DNA of 54,731 bases from Branchiostoma floridae (GCF_000003815.2 NW_023365732.1:8362-63092); one strand, 5' to 3'. Positions 50,301-53,789 are shown, numbered from the stretch's first letter. Notes: generated from the sequence alone by a model not told the origin. Made by a program: numbers and translations.

Positions 50301-51445
50301 ATCTTCTTAGCAGCAACAAGTAAGAATAGCTTGATATTGGTGATTGTTGAAGATTGATGCAAACGCTCCTAAGATACAATAAGATATACTTCTGTCCTCA
50401 CAGGATGGTTGATGCGGACCTCCCGACAGAGCCTGAGTTTGTGCCGACTGTCAAAGAGGTCCCCAATGCTGCAGCAGTGGAACGTCATGTTCGCCGCCGT
50501 GCCATCCAAGTCCGCCATGCCTCCCCTAACATCTGCACAGACAGCGGCAGTCCAGCGATCCGCTCTGAGAACAAGGTGCCAGTGGTGCTAGCAACCAGGT
50601 GCTCTTCAACAGAGGAGGACACTCGGGAAAGCCAATTAGCCATCAAAATGACGTCAATCGTACCCAATGAGGTAAAAGATGACAAGAAGTCAAGTAAGGT
50701 TCTTGTTCCTCACACTGAGGCGGAGTGGCCAATTGCCAAGTTGCGCACTCGTGACAAGGTGGCTCTGATGTTCGGCGAGATGCTGACAGACGACCACATC
50801 CAGGCTGCCCAGATGCTGCTTTGCCGCCAGTACCCGGTACTCCAAGGGCTGGAGGCGCCTGCCGTTGGTCTCTGTGATGACGGATTCGCCAAGATGACAG
50901 GAAGGGGGCTACAAATCCACCATAACAGCAGTCAGCACTGGGTGCTGTCGTCTTACACAGCTGGACAGGTGCGCCTATATGACAGCCTCGGCGTCACCAT
51001 CACCCCATCTCTGCAGAAACAGCTTTACCAGTGCTACGCCGCGTTTGCTGACCAAGCCTCGAACGTCCTGACCGTCATCGTACCGGACGTGCAGCGTCAG
51101 GAGAACGTCTTTGATTGTGGGCTGTTCGCCATCGCCTGGGCAGTGGACATCGCAGAGGGGCAAGACGTGAGCAGGGTTTTGTATGACGACAGGAAGTTGA
51201 GAAGCCATTTGGTGATGTGCTTCGGACAAGGAAAACTCACACCGTTTCCACGACTGACCACTCGGAGGAAGCAGGAAGGTCCGTCCAAGGCTCACAGAAT
51301 CTGGCTGGTGTGCCACTGTGAGCAGGGAGAGCGTCTGGGAAGGATGGAAAGGTGCAACAGATGCCGGAGGATCTTTCACGTCAGCTGCCTGCTAGTCAGT
51401 CCACCCAGGGATTGCACGTTGACATGTGGCGACTGTGCTGTGTAA
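17206..51445 (+). CDS. Polycystin-1-like receptor/channel gene (31 exons rebuilt, 5' end missing)
   Basis: The exons were placed by GT-AG sites, conserved motifs and phase. All 30 junctions agree and give about 2,420 codons to a TAA stop, once two one-base frameshifts are allowed for. Order: FTP, FN3, FN3, EGF-CA, EGF-like, FN3, Ser/Thr-rich stalk, helical region and GAIN, GPS, TM1, PLAT, TM2-TM5, a polycystin extracellular domain between TM6 and TM7, TM8-TM10, pore loop, TM11, charged tail, then a Ulp1 protease and PHD-like finger. The GPS-TM1-PLAT-multi-TM core defines the PKD1/PKD1L family: 11-TM plasma-membrane or ciliary proteins that self-cleave at the GPS and partner PKD2-type channels (family knowledge). 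PKD repeats and a clear REJ module are absent. The start codon and signal peptide must lie upstream or in unrecognised exons. The function of the FTP head and the Ulp1 tail is inference. Confidence 0.85.
17597..17980 (-). mobile_element. LINE ORF2 C-terminal fragment in intron 1
   Basis: A 127-codon minus-strand frame ends in a LINE C-terminal domain: KLRISAHTLQIEKGRHYNI, then the knuckle LCPTCHNDIENEFHFMMVC (C-x2-C ... H-x4-C), then a helical end. It is a related but different family from the fragments at 4577 and 5785. The reverse transcriptase core is absent. Confidence 0.75.
18210..18589. mobile_element. hAT-type MITE with perfect 8-bp target duplication
   Basis: The element spans 18218-18581 (364 bp) with termini CAGGGTTGTAGCCAGC and GGCTGGCTACAACCCTG. 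GCCATAGG stands directly on both sides (18210-18217 and 18582-18589). A CAGGG terminus with an 8-bp duplication is the signature of hAT transposons. There is no transposase, so it was mobilised in trans. Confidence 0.88.
18742..19604. mobile_element. piggyBac-type non-autonomous element in intron 1
   Basis: TTAA (18742-18745) precedes CCCTATTTAGTCAGG, and CCGTCTGAATATGG precedes TTAA (19601-19604). It belongs to the same family as 27835-28786: the inner block 'ggttgccatggcaac' beside 'tgcctgtcaacaa' is shared in opposite orientation. TTAA duplications and CCC-starting termini are typical of piggyBac. There is no transposase frame. Confidence 0.75.
19951..20186 (+). CDS. Exon 2: FTP lectin domain, C-terminal half
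   Basis: Acceptor TTGACAG|A, donor CTTG|GTAGGC; phase in 2, phase out 1; 236 nt. It encodes VVIFNRLTCCRDRINPFNIH, then NPRCGDD and a closing GRYVGVRLPG ... RILTLSEVEVYL. Joined to exon 1 it completes the motif 'IDRVVIFNR' across the junction, which confirms the splice. Cys-Cys and the later Cys pair fit the FTP disulfides. Confidence 0.88.
20860..21400 (+). repeat. Tandem repeat, about 163-bp unit, 3-4 copies
   Basis: 'CTGTACC' recurs near 20869, 21031, 21194 and 21357, each followed by 'tattacaaccaa.tgagct', 'gaaatttga', 'acacttttggtgtacagt' and 'tgaccaaaaaaggacac'. The unit is homologous, in reverse orientation, to those in 38890-40560. Confidence 0.8.
21359..22695 (+). repeat. Direct duplication, 0.6-0.7 kb block
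   Basis: Block 1 (21359-21969) and block 2 (21970-22695) share 'agccaatcagcgaagagga', 'ggctaattaatattcataag', 'gcattttagactatt.agaa', 'agcagtcact' and 'ccgtgcgact.ttgttgacg'. Block 2 has a GC-rich extra of about 100 bp at 22300-22400. The CCAAT box followed by an AT box looks like promoter architecture, but no transcript or frame is evident. Confidence 0.7.
24037..24309 (+). CDS. Exon 3: fibronectin type III domain 1
   Basis: Acceptor CCGCAG|CT, donor ACAA|GTGAGG; phase 1-1; 273 nt, one whole FN3 repeat. It encodes DLPRNLTVTDVTDEGFNVTW (the core Trp), then YLQGYRVVVSDL and GLTRETDYIIKL (the core Tyr). It is close to exon 7, so the two are probably duplicates. Confidence 0.9.
24415..25045 (-). 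mobile_element. Decayed CR1/Jockey-like LINE, 3' end, in intron 3
   Basis: The minus strand gives LQKKFMRISTASDFISHTAP then LFLKLKILYMRHINEL, and after a frame change SLVHNYHTGQRNQLPIPLFR and FSVKYRCVTIWNSI. This is the standard end of CR1/L2/Rex-like reverse transcriptase proteins. The 3' tail reaches about 24415 with 'cgaataaataagc'. At least one frameshift separates the pieces, so it is dead. Confidence 0.75.
25389..25661 (+). CDS. Exon 4: fibronectin type III domain 2
   Basis: Acceptor TATTTTTCAG|TA, donor ACTG|GTGGGT; phase 1-1; 273 nt. It encodes TDLQFVNATETTSMLRFTW, VVTGYRIMYGQGEAT and LQASVVYTVEIITIG, a tenascin-like FN3 with core Trp and Tyr. It is more diverged from exons 3 and 7 than they are from each other. 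Confidence 0.85.
25740..26390. other. Intron 4, left part: no gene seen
   Basis: AT-rich DNA. 'atttgcataattaat' occurs at about 25749 and 25869, suggesting an old internal duplication. Nothing else is recognisable. Confidence 0.45.
26591..26754. mobile_element. MITE with TTAATGCCCCGCC termini
   Basis: The left GGTTAATGCCCCGCCTTATC and right GATAAGGCGGGGCATTAACG are inverted repeats that extend, with mismatches, for about 40 bp ('gtatatggtgagat' against 'atctcagcctatat'). About 164 bp, non-coding. The terminal TTAA-like bases may be the target duplication. The preceding region (26400-26540) is GC-rich with a run of Gs near 26480. Confidence 0.7.
27065..27140 (-). repeat. Short repeat shared with 54550-54620
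   Basis: 'tctctgaaattcgttga' followed by 'gcagtgacgcaagcgtg' occurs here and at 54550-54595 with small differences. Class unknown. Confidence 0.5.
27409..27531 (+). CDS. Exon 5: calcium-binding EGF-like domain
   Basis: Acceptor TTCGTAG|AG, donor GGAG|GTAGAA; phase 1-1; 123 nt. Starting from the split Glu codon it reads EPDECATLNGWCDHICSN, then IPGGYRCLCRQGF and a final YGC. That is six cysteines and the acidic opening typical of EGF-CA (D/E-x-D/E-C); the complete calcium consensus was not checked residue by residue. Confidence 0.9.
27590..28840. mobile_element. Host repeat interrupted by a piggyBac-type element
   Basis: The outer repeat has inverted ends: 'ggagaattcttgtacacaac' near 27641 and 'gttgtgtacaagaattctcc' near 28806. 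Its middle, with 'ccacgtttgggattgt' and 'ctacatcggctacatatagc', recurs uninterrupted at 45945-46145. The insertion at 27835-28786 splits it. Non-coding. Confidence 0.75.
27835..28786. mobile_element. piggyBac-type non-autonomous element (nested)
   Basis: TTAA at 27835-27838 and 28783-28786 flank perfect 15-bp inverted termini CCCTATTCAGACCGG. G/C runs ('gggggggggcttttgaggcc') lie just inside both ends. It is the same family as 18742-19604. No transposase frame was seen. The paralogous empty site at about 46090 supports the boundaries. Confidence 0.85.
28940..29110 (-). mobile_element. LINE 3' end fragment (family of 4507-5486)
   Basis: On the minus strand the last residues KQFENSQH match the RNSQH end of the copy at 4577-4876. 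The DNA around 'actagtgttggctattt' and the 3' signature 'agcccttgggcatgaactt' are shared. Only the extreme 3' end is recognisable. Confidence 0.65.
29115..29895. other. Intron 5, right part: no gene seen
   Basis: AT-rich DNA without a supported frame, domain or repeat. Confidence 0.4.
29899..30000 (+). CDS. Exon 6: EGF-like (MEGF/laminin style) module
   Basis: Acceptor TTTTTAATAAG|CA, donor AAAG|GTATCG; phase 1-1; 102 nt. It encodes CGHCQGGDVNCDTMSGVC followed by SAGCQDGWKSQLCDK, six cysteines in the C-x2-C-x6-C-x6-C-x3-C-x7-C pattern of short 'G-C-x-x-G-W' EGF modules. Confidence 0.85.
30057..30195. mobile_element. Fold-back element with 'agcctgag...ctcaggct' ends
   Basis: The arm 'catcctccgtagtgac' plus 'cgctggctc' pairs with 'gagccagcg' plus 'gtcactacggaggat'. 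The left arm also carries a tandem duplicate of 'ccatcctccgtagtgac'. About 139 bp; it can form a strong hairpin. Non-coding. Confidence 0.7.
30340..30530. repeat. Cluster of GAATTCTGGA and its complement
   Basis: At 30350-30405 there are five or six direct copies of the decamer 'gaattctgga' (some 'gaaaattctg'). Several copies of the complement 'tccagaattc' or 'tccagaattt' follow to 30520. A plain tandem repeat merges into a spaced inverted array, which is unusual for a microsatellite. Confidence 0.75.
30560..31355. other. Intron 6, right part: no gene seen
   Basis: AT-rich DNA with many 'gttcgaac/ttctaac/gttggaac' words and no recognisable domain. Confidence 0.4.
31361..31633 (+). CDS. Exon 7: fibronectin type III domain 3
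   Basis: Acceptor CTTACAG|CT, donor ACAG|GTGATT; phase 1-1; 273 nt. It encodes VDPPMSLAVTDITDESFKVT with the core Trp, LEGYRVVVSGLD and LSPETVYVIRVTSL. It is very like exon 3 in length, phase and sequence. Confidence 0.9.
32105..32212 (+). CDS. Exon 8: Ser/Thr/Pro-rich stalk
   Basis: Acceptor TCTGCCAG|CT, donor AACG|GTAGGT; phase 1-1; 108 nt. It encodes ATPTTSPVTSATTKQTSRFT and a further Thr/Pro run, a likely O-glycosylated spacer between the adhesive modules and the GAIN domain. Confidence 0.75.
32230..32650 (+). mobile_element. LINE 3' end in intron 8
   Basis: The frame to 32456 encodes SYHTGHATRKNFRTEKPKTN and SFTYRATSEWNKLSHEL, the common C-terminal end of CR1/Jockey-like reverse transcriptase proteins. 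The 3' untranslated tail ends in 'caataaacaataaac' at about 32632-32647. It is truncated at the 5' end. Confidence 0.75.
32956..33075 (+). CDS. Exon 9: Ser/Thr-rich stalk
   Basis: Acceptor CTCCACAG|TC, donor CAAG|GTTATA; phase 1-1; 120 nt. It encodes FTSTTTDTTQQTSRVTTTPN then a Pro/Gln-rich end, and shares the 'QTSR.TT' word with exon 8, suggesting duplication of a stalk exon. Confidence 0.75.
33599..33657 (+). CDS. Exon 10: end of stalk
   Basis: Acceptor GTGCAG|AA, donor CCAG|GTATGT; phase in 1, out 0; 59 nt. It encodes TKETSSRLPLRNTATPADQ. It changes the phase from the symmetrical 1-1 exons to the phase-0 exons of the core. The evidence is splice sites and phase only. Confidence 0.6.
33770..33856. 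repeat. Pyrimidine-rich microsatellite
   Basis: (CTT)n, (CCT)n and (TC)n runs are followed by a short (AG)n run. The low-complexity frames across it are not genes. Confidence 0.8.
34007..34081 (+). CDS. Exon 11: helical region before GAIN
   Basis: Acceptor TTTAATAG|GTA, donor GCAG|GTTAGG; phase 0-0; 75 nt, 25 codons including VNSLGSIYAASVSPNPQDVL. No family match by itself; it is placed by splice sites and phase. Confidence 0.6.
34315..34740. mobile_element. MITE with GCGTACCTAAA termini (intron 11)
   Basis: Left GCGTACCTAAA and right TTTAGGTACGC are perfect 11-bp inverted ends. Inside, 'ggtccaagtcc'/'ggacttgg' and 'ggtccgg'/'ccggacct' repeat many times near both ends. 426 bp, non-coding; the superfamily is not assigned. 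Confidence 0.65.
34867..34941 (+). CDS. Exon 12: helical region before GAIN
   Basis: Acceptor AATATTTAG|TCG, donor GCACAG|GTGAGC; phase 0-0; 75 nt, including SVHAAVSEQQISAAEERAQ. It has the same length and phase as exon 11. Ala/Glu/Gln-rich, probably helical. Confidence 0.6.
35045..35300 (-). mobile_element. SINE-like repeat tail in intron 12
   Basis: Reverse-oriented relative of 7510-7805: 'attgccccaggtgcggccaa', 'gcacgtgtggtggattcttt' and 'ctggggtatggctctcccca'. It lies about 40 bp from the exon 13 acceptor region. No coding potential. Confidence 0.7.
35343..35474 (+). CDS. Exon 13: helical region before GAIN
   Basis: Acceptor TTGTTTTAG|ATC, donor AAG|GTATTT; phase 0-0; 132 nt. It encodes REAIKTLASETVWAQTPQRV and SSFVIRSCPGLPQED, a helical segment of the kind that precedes GAIN in adhesion-GPCR and polycystin-1 ectodomains. 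Confidence 0.7.
35945..36035 (+). CDS. Exon 14: GAIN, N-terminal helices
   Basis: Acceptor CATGTAG|GAC, donor GGAT|GTAAGT; phase in 0, out 1; 91 nt, including MAVGVLNSITSKLDKLDMSD, which resembles the 'L..I...L' helices of GAIN subdomain A. Confidence 0.75.
36202..36359 (+). CDS. Exon 15: GAIN helical subdomain
   Basis: Acceptor CTGAAG|CT, donor CTCAG|GTTAGT; phase in 1, out 0; 158 nt. It encodes LLESIGSLLEEPERDAKDVN and a long charged helix rich in Ala/Lys/Glu/Gln. Confidence 0.75.
36602..36844 (+). CDS. Exon 16: GAIN domain
   Basis: Acceptor TTACTTACAG|AGA, donor AAAG|GTACGT; phase 0-0; 243 nt. It encodes VMDGLFNAIFGTMRPGAPLI and then beta-strand-like sequence including SFHIPSKVALFGDYTPHSVN. 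It joins exon 17 within the polycystin juxtamembrane ectodomain. Confidence 0.8.
37166..37652 (+). CDS. Exon 17: REJ-C/GAIN beta domain of polycystin-1 type
   Basis: Acceptor ATATTTCAG|TTG, donor CTTG|GTGAGT; phase in 0, out 1; 487 nt. It includes PYTWGRREYQVRSPVIELSL, VAINNLTEDFNITIPGG, VVYGVWGRYGGRPDDQNYNL and YYIKVSVLG. The 'V.S.VIELSL ... I.V..L.E...I.IP' pattern is characteristic of the region just before the GPS in PKD1-family proteins. There are several N-glycosylation sequons. Confidence 0.85.
37988..38136 (+). CDS. Exon 18: first half of the GPS motif
   Basis: Acceptor TGTTTCAG|GA, donor ACG|GTGAGT; phase in 1, out 0; 149 nt. It ends with LSCVYWNETQDDWRTDGCT, matching the GPS pattern C-x2-W ... 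W-x3-G-C. The second half is in exon 19. Confidence 0.9.
38208..38350 (+). mobile_element. MITE of the TGTAAATGC family in intron 18
   Basis: It begins TACTGTAAATGCATTTAAG and has 'gttcgcggggatttaatttc' and 'cgcggtggttttaaattcgc'. It matches 1185-1275 and the arms of 14910-15083. The right end is degraded. Confidence 0.65.
38743..39785 (-). mobile_element. Helitron-like element A (minus orientation), intron 18
   Basis: Its 3' end is at 38743: read on the minus strand, hairpin ATTTGCT-CCTA-AGCAAAT, 10 nt, CTAG, then T. Inside are five or so tandem units of about 160 bp ('aaatttcaggtcatt', 'cataggagccaaaa', 'cattttt.aaagtgatctat'). It ends at about 39785 with 'gacaggagaagaagag', abutting element B. 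No helicase frame. Confidence 0.6.
39786..40660 (-). mobile_element. Helitron-like element B (minus orientation), intron 18
   Basis: A second CTAG/hairpin terminus (39786-39815) is identical in layout to element A, followed by four units of about 160 bp and the end 'gaagatttgacaggagaaga' near 40645. A short palindrome (ATATTGCAATCC ... GGATTGCAATAT, 40665-40704) lies just outside. A and B lie in the same orientation and abut. Confidence 0.6.
40862..41086 (+). CDS. Exon 19: second half of the GPS and TM1
   Basis: Acceptor CTCTCCACAG|ATA, donor GGAAG|GTAAGC; phase 0-0; 225 nt. It encodes TICHCNHLTAFGRDFATPP, so the GPS is complete with the His-Leu|Thr cleavage tripeptide. Then comes TM1 (VVTAILLAFFLYSFASAVIW) and a basic stop-transfer RVRKRK. 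Self-cleavage is predicted from the family. Confidence 0.92.
41440..41770 (+). mobile_element. SINE with tRNA-like B box (intron 19)
   Basis: 'gagttcaagtccc' at about 41467-41480 resembles an RNA polymerase III B box (GGTTCGANNCC), within a tRNA-like 'agcccagaggtcctgagttc'. Downstream are 'gtggcgtccctttgaaagga', 'gacagccatacctcaatca' and 'tgttaaagaacccgcc', the tail also seen at 7510, 35045 and 52220. This is the only copy here in which I see a head. Confidence 0.6.
42588..42693. other. Assembly gap (106 N)
   Basis: Unknown bases shortly before exon 20. The phases of exons 19 and 20 agree without an exon in the gap, so none is required. Confidence 0.99.
42746..42910 (+). CDS. Exon 20: PLAT/LH2 domain, first part
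   Basis: Acceptor TTGTTACAG|TTA, donor GAAG|GTTAGG; phase 0-0; 165 nt. It encodes DDNQNGRLYRLVIWTGAARH and AGTESTVTFKLLGDAANSD, matching the 'Y.V.V.TG...AGT.A.V...L.G' opening of PLAT domains in the first cytosolic loop of polycystin-1. Confidence 0.88.
43026..43186 (+). CDS. Exon 21: PLAT domain, second part
   Basis: Acceptor TGTTTTAG|GTT, donor AACT|GTGAGT; phase in 0, out 2; 161 nt. It encodes VEKLQLMHDNSGEGSRASWY and VDRAAVEDLTTGK, the conserved 'HDNSG ... SWYV ... V.DL.T' block of PKD1-family PLAT. Confidence 0.92.
43396..43560. mobile_element. MITE with about 35-bp inverted ends (intron 21)
   Basis: Left 'ggttcaccttaatccacggg' plus 'gtaacctat', right 'ataggttacccc' plus 'gcggataatggtgaacc'. 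An inner pair 'tatttaggga'/'tccctaaata' extends the fold. 165 bp, non-coding. Confidence 0.75.
44046..44224 (+). CDS. Exon 22: end of PLAT and link to TM2
   Basis: Acceptor CACGACAG|G, donor GAAG|GTAACA; phase in 2, out 1; 179 nt. It includes YFFCGEWLAADRGDGQVVKT and LRSFGFLFPASLRRNLEEEH, with the family's 'F.C..WLA...GDG.V' and 'HL..SV...P' signatures. Confidence 0.92.
44539..45029 (+). CDS. Exon 23: TM2 to TM5
   Basis: Acceptor TTACCAG|GT, donor GCGAAG|GTAGGG; phase in 1, out 0; 491 nt. It opens with FTRNERLGCCLCLLTLSMLS (TM2), then TM3 (YFPVIIVIVLLFQY), a charged cytosolic loop, TM4 (YLAWVLVVLSTAGSAVF) and TM5 with ISFMVDLFLLQPAK, the conserved 'S...D.FL.QP.K' of polycystin-1. Confidence 0.92.
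45211..45340 (+). CDS. Exon 24: end of TM5 and cytosolic loop
   Basis: Acceptor CTATTGCAG|ATA, donor AACA|GTAAGT; phase in 0, out 1; 130 nt. It encodes ILLLTILTLSVRKSQAVKTI and then a polar loop. Confidence 0.85.
45620..45861 (+). CDS. Exon 25: loop, TM6 and start of the polycystin extracellular domain
   Basis: Acceptor CTTACTAAAG|GC, donor GACGAG|GTGAGT; phase in 1, out 0; 242 nt. A basic loop (RQRRDRRFGDTFW) leads into TM6 (AIVCFCCFLLLVLSIAN) and an extracellular start. The layout is that of polycystin domains. Confidence 0.88.
45945..46145 (+). repeat. Uninterrupted paralogue of the repeat at 27590-28840
   Basis: It shares 'ccacgtttgggattgt', 'gcaaaagcgcca', 'ctacatcggctacatatagc', 'agaagctctg' and 'agacatcgaaa' with the outer repeat in intron 5. 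At the position of that repeat's TTAA insertion it reads 'cgaaacgtaagcaatgtaag' without an insert. Confidence 0.75.
46669..46843 (+). CDS. Exon 26: polycystin extracellular domain
   Basis: Acceptor TCTCCACAG|GTA, donor CCAG|GTGGAT; phase in 0, out 1; 175 nt. It encodes LTFWSWLEETALQSFYPETS and VLVYPPSLIQARVKP, matching the 'W.WL...L...Y' and 'GP.R.RQ.RV' positions of the TOP domain. A run of 15 or so Cs (about 46864-46880) lies just past the donor. Confidence 0.88.
47040..47200 (+). mobile_element. LINE C-terminal remnant in intron 26
   Basis: One frame reads SFYSNIFSPWNAKLWNTLDD then a Pro/Ser-rich end with 'SPAPSVG', like the 'FFPRTI..WN.LP' terminus of RTE/CR1-type LINE proteins. No start codon and no upstream continuation. 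Confidence 0.5.
47385..47700 (-). repeat. Interspersed repeat, inverted partner of 6540-6880
   Basis: See 6540-6880 for the shared landmarks. It lies in intron 26. Confidence 0.65.
48077..48176. other. Assembly gap (100 N)
   Basis: A round 100-N spacer, so the true gap length is unknown. It lies in intron 26, about 125 bp before exon 27. Confidence 0.99.
48302..48980 (+). CDS. Exon 27: polycystin extracellular domain, TM7, TM8 (contains a frameshift)
   Basis: Acceptor CATCGTAG|GC, donor AAAG|GTGTGT; phase out 1. In the incoming frame it reads LCTVPVTN, the expected 'C.VP' after exon 26, but then meets a stop. The rest of the domain continues in another frame from 48326 (QHLYDECSTAYDEYAKETG). 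Removing one A at 48324-48326 would join them. Then come GWTYLPSGY, GDGFGLHLGKFADEM, TM7 (YIYVLLEIIYVIVLLYSLW) and TM8 (NIVEIFNFFLAFTVITLY), all standard for PKD1/PKD2 channels. Confidence 0.85.
49130..49375 (+). CDS. Exon 28: TM9 and TM10 (contains a frameshift)
   Basis: Acceptor CGATCAAG|TC, donor ACAG|GTTAGA; phase in 1, out 2. The first frame gives VYGWFLAFLTFVNMMKFLQL and FNPYLAKLMSVLRGMA, then Ser-rich nonsense and a stop. The second frame gives FSFIFHFFFWISAFGVYGYL and MFGLIVTEY, the family's 'F...F..F.I.F.AF...GYL.FG'. One missing G at about 49278 accounts for it. Confidence 0.85.
49517..49794 (+). CDS. Exon 29: pore loop and TM11
   Basis: Acceptor TTTTTTCAG|C, donor ACAG|GTGGTG; phase in 2, out 1; 278 nt. 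It encodes SISKSFSTLFQMSLGHVYYY (pore helix and filter position), LGPIYFLAFICIIFLVLMN (TM11) and a post-TM11 region. The filter reads S-L-G-H, not the L-G-D of PKD2-type calcium channels, so the subunit is more like the non-canonical PKD1 pore. Confidence 0.9.
50141..50237 (+). CDS. Exon 30: C-terminal cytosolic helix
   Basis: Acceptor CCGGCACAG|GA, donor CTCAA|GTAAGT; phase in 1, out 2; 97 nt. It includes LHDSLVEVEIKVEKLWLKRQ, with hydrophobic residues at heptad-like spacing, a likely short coiled coil as in polycystin tails. If the donor is not used the next codon is TAA (50239-50241), so intron retention would end the protein here. Confidence 0.8.
50404..51445 (+). CDS. Exon 31 (last): linker, Ulp1/SENP-type C48 protease, PHD-like finger
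   Basis: Acceptor GTCCTCACAG|G; its phase (2 in) matches exon 30 and the frame is open for 347 codons to TAA. A polar linker of about 100 residues is followed by WPIAKLRTRDKVALMFGEML, then SSQHWVLSSY (His 50936), VRLYDSLG (Asp 50981), VQRQENVFDCGLFAIA (Gln 51098, Cys 51116): the full His-Asp-Gln-Cys set of Ulp1/SENP cysteine proteases. The C-terminus has C-x-C, CNRC, FHVSC and CGDC, a C4HC3 PHD-like finger. Ulp1-PHD combinations are common in transposon proteins (family knowledge). An independent start is possible: ATG 50405 has a good context (AGGATGG). It may be a separate or captured gene, but the phase match and an intervening intron without a polyadenylation signal favour fusion. Confidence 0.75.
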
Positions 51446-51451
51446 AATAAA
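51446..51451 (+). promoter_or_regulatory. Polyadenylation signal AATAAA
   Basis: AATAAA begins directly after the stop codon (51443-51445), so the 3' untranslated region could be only about 20-30 nt. Further AATAAA words at about 51739 and 51839 could give longer ends. Confidence 0.6.
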
Positions 51452-51452
51452 A

Positions 51453-52215
51453 CTGTCTTTACTGCAGTATTAAAACAACGGTACTGATTGACATTCAAAG
51501 CCAAGGATATATACTTTGTTATCCTGAAGGAAGGAGAGAAACAGGAGCATTGAAGTGTGAAAACATGTCGTTGTCATCTCTGGAAAAAGCTGGAGAAAAC
51601 ATTCCCATTTAACTCATTCTTGTTACATGTTAAAAATGTCATGATCGGAAAGAAAATAACAGTTAAACGCTGGTTGCATTTTTAGGGCAAGTAACATGTT
51701 AGCTATATTGTCTGAATTTTTGACGAATGTTATCATAATAAAAGTTTGTAATTACAAATAAGAAGCAATTTGGGGAAGTTAGACAATATATTAGACAGCC
51801 TTAGAACATCACGGCGAAATATCGACATTTTGATTAGAATAAAGTTTGATCGATTTGCTGATCCAGTATGTGTCTTTCTTGTTTGTAAGTAGCATATACA
51901 AAACATACTCTAGTAGTTAATTCTCCACCCCTACCCTTCAAATATGGGCTGTTCCAAACCCATCCTGTGTACAAATGGTCCATCCAAACATTATATTAGA
52001 CTATTCCAAAATTATCCAACTAAATTGACCAATACCAATTTGAAAAAGTTAGAACCTGCGTCTTGGAGTCCAAACAACACTTATCGCTATATATTCAGTA
52101 GGACCGACTACGCATTACCCTCAATTCAGGAAGTCATGTAAAATGTGGTCATCTTGCAAAAATGAAAAAAAGAAATCACTTTCTTTTCGTAATGCTGCTT
52201 TAAAGGCAACCTAAC
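51453..52215. other. Downstream intergenic DNA: no gene seen
   Basis: AT-rich. The open frame at 51944-52141 matches no family I recognise. Confidence 0.45.
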
Positions 52216-52219
52216 CAAT

Positions 52220-52470
52220 ATTCCCTCGGATAGGACGTTGAATGGAGGTCCCATGTCTGGGGAGAGCCATGCCCCAGGCACGTTAAAGAACCCACACACG
52301 TGCGATAGTGCGTGTGCGATGGAACCAATCCTTTCGTCTGGAGTTGGCGATTCACCTCAAATCAGCCGGACGGAGGCCTGGCGAACCTCTGTCTCGTGTC
52401 AGCCAGACGATCATTCACCCGGACCGGAGACCTGGCGCATCCCCGTCTTGTAACGCTTAAGAAAGGGTAT
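52220..52470 (+). mobile_element. SINE-like repeat tail
   Basis: It holds 'ataggacgttgaatggaggt', 'gtctggggagagccatgccc' and 'aggcacgttaaagaaccc', as at 7510 and 41580. A short CGTGTGCGATGG duplication follows. Confidence 0.7.
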
Positions 52471-52979
52471 GTCACCCTGAAAGGGGCGGTATAGCTCCAT
52501 AGATACAACAAAATCCTTACGTCGACCAACTAACTAACAAAGCAATATTAAAGCGCTAAAAATGGAAATAATGTGGATAAGGCAATCTGTATGAAATAGT
52601 CTTCTTGCCAGATATGGCGACCATTTTGGATTTCCCGGGGTCATTGCACCAAAACGAGGCTAAGCAGTCTCCATTGCATTATGCTATGGTACAGGTAGGC
52701 CATCTTCAGTGGTGGTTTTGTCCCTCTAACTTGAAAAACTGCAAAATATGTGCCTGTCCTGTGTAGAAAATATTGTTTTTGACATTTTGAATTCCATTTT
52801 GGCAATTTTTACTCATATTCATAGTTTTTGGTGGGTGAGTTGATAGTCCGGTTGCCATACCCCATTTTTTATAACCTTTCAATACGGTCCGTACAAAGCT
52901 TTTTCTTGCTGTTTTTATACCTCTGAGGTGTGCTCTATAAGAATCTGGATGATACCACTCGATCAGTCTTGAGCAATCC

Positions 52980-53470
52980 GCACAATATGCAAATCAACAT
53001 AGCCATTACCGAAAATCCTGTTTTTGTGAATATGTCAGTAGTAACACATGGTTTCAAAATAATTCAGGTGTCTATCCCCATGTTTTGATGGATAAAGGAT
53101 CAAATCCGGCTACTTCAGTAAATATCACACCAATATTTTGTGCTGAATATGCAAACAATATGCAAATTAAGAAAGTCATTATGGAAAGTATTGTTTTCGT
53201 CAATATCTCAGTAACTACACATGGTAATAACATAGTTTGGTTGACAAATTTAAGCCCATGTTTTAAGGGGTATAGAATAAGATTAAGCTATCTCAGTAAA
53301 GATCACACCAACATTCTGTGCTGAATAGGCAAACAATATGCAAATTAAAGCGGCCATTGCGGAAAATATTGTTTTCATAACTATCTCGGAATCTGCACAT
53401 GGTAACGTTGTAACAAGGACTTTGGTGTCTAATCCCATGTTGGCCGCTTTAATTTGCATATTTAGTCCTA
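52980..53470 (+). repeat. Tandem repeat, about 175-180-bp unit, about 3 copies
   Basis: 'aatatgcaaat' recurs at about 52986, 53158 and 53337. After each come 'ccattaccgaaaat' or related words, 'gtttt.gt.aatat.tcagta' and 'acacatgg'. An inverted 'gcggccattg'/'ttggccgctttaatttgcat' closes the array. The units are diverged and the short frames across them are not genes. Confidence 0.7.
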
Positions 53471-53789
53471 ATTTGCATATTCCTTGCCTATTCAGCAGAG
53501 AGGCGGTTTGCTGGCGCCGTTGGTCTCTGCGTAGCAGATTGAATGATGTTTGGTGGGGAAAACGAAGGGGCCTTAAGCGATAATGGGCCCATAGCGGCTT
53601 TCAATAGTACTGTAGCGGGACTTACGGTTTTGATATCTTGTTTCTTTCATCAGTGAAAATATAAAAAAAAGTTTATCATAAAATAGTTTACAGAACGAGC
53701 ACTTCAAGAGCGAAATACTCCTTTGTGAACATTTTGTCCGTTACATTTATTTGTTTACTTAGACCAAAGTTCGAAGAGTATTTCGCTAA

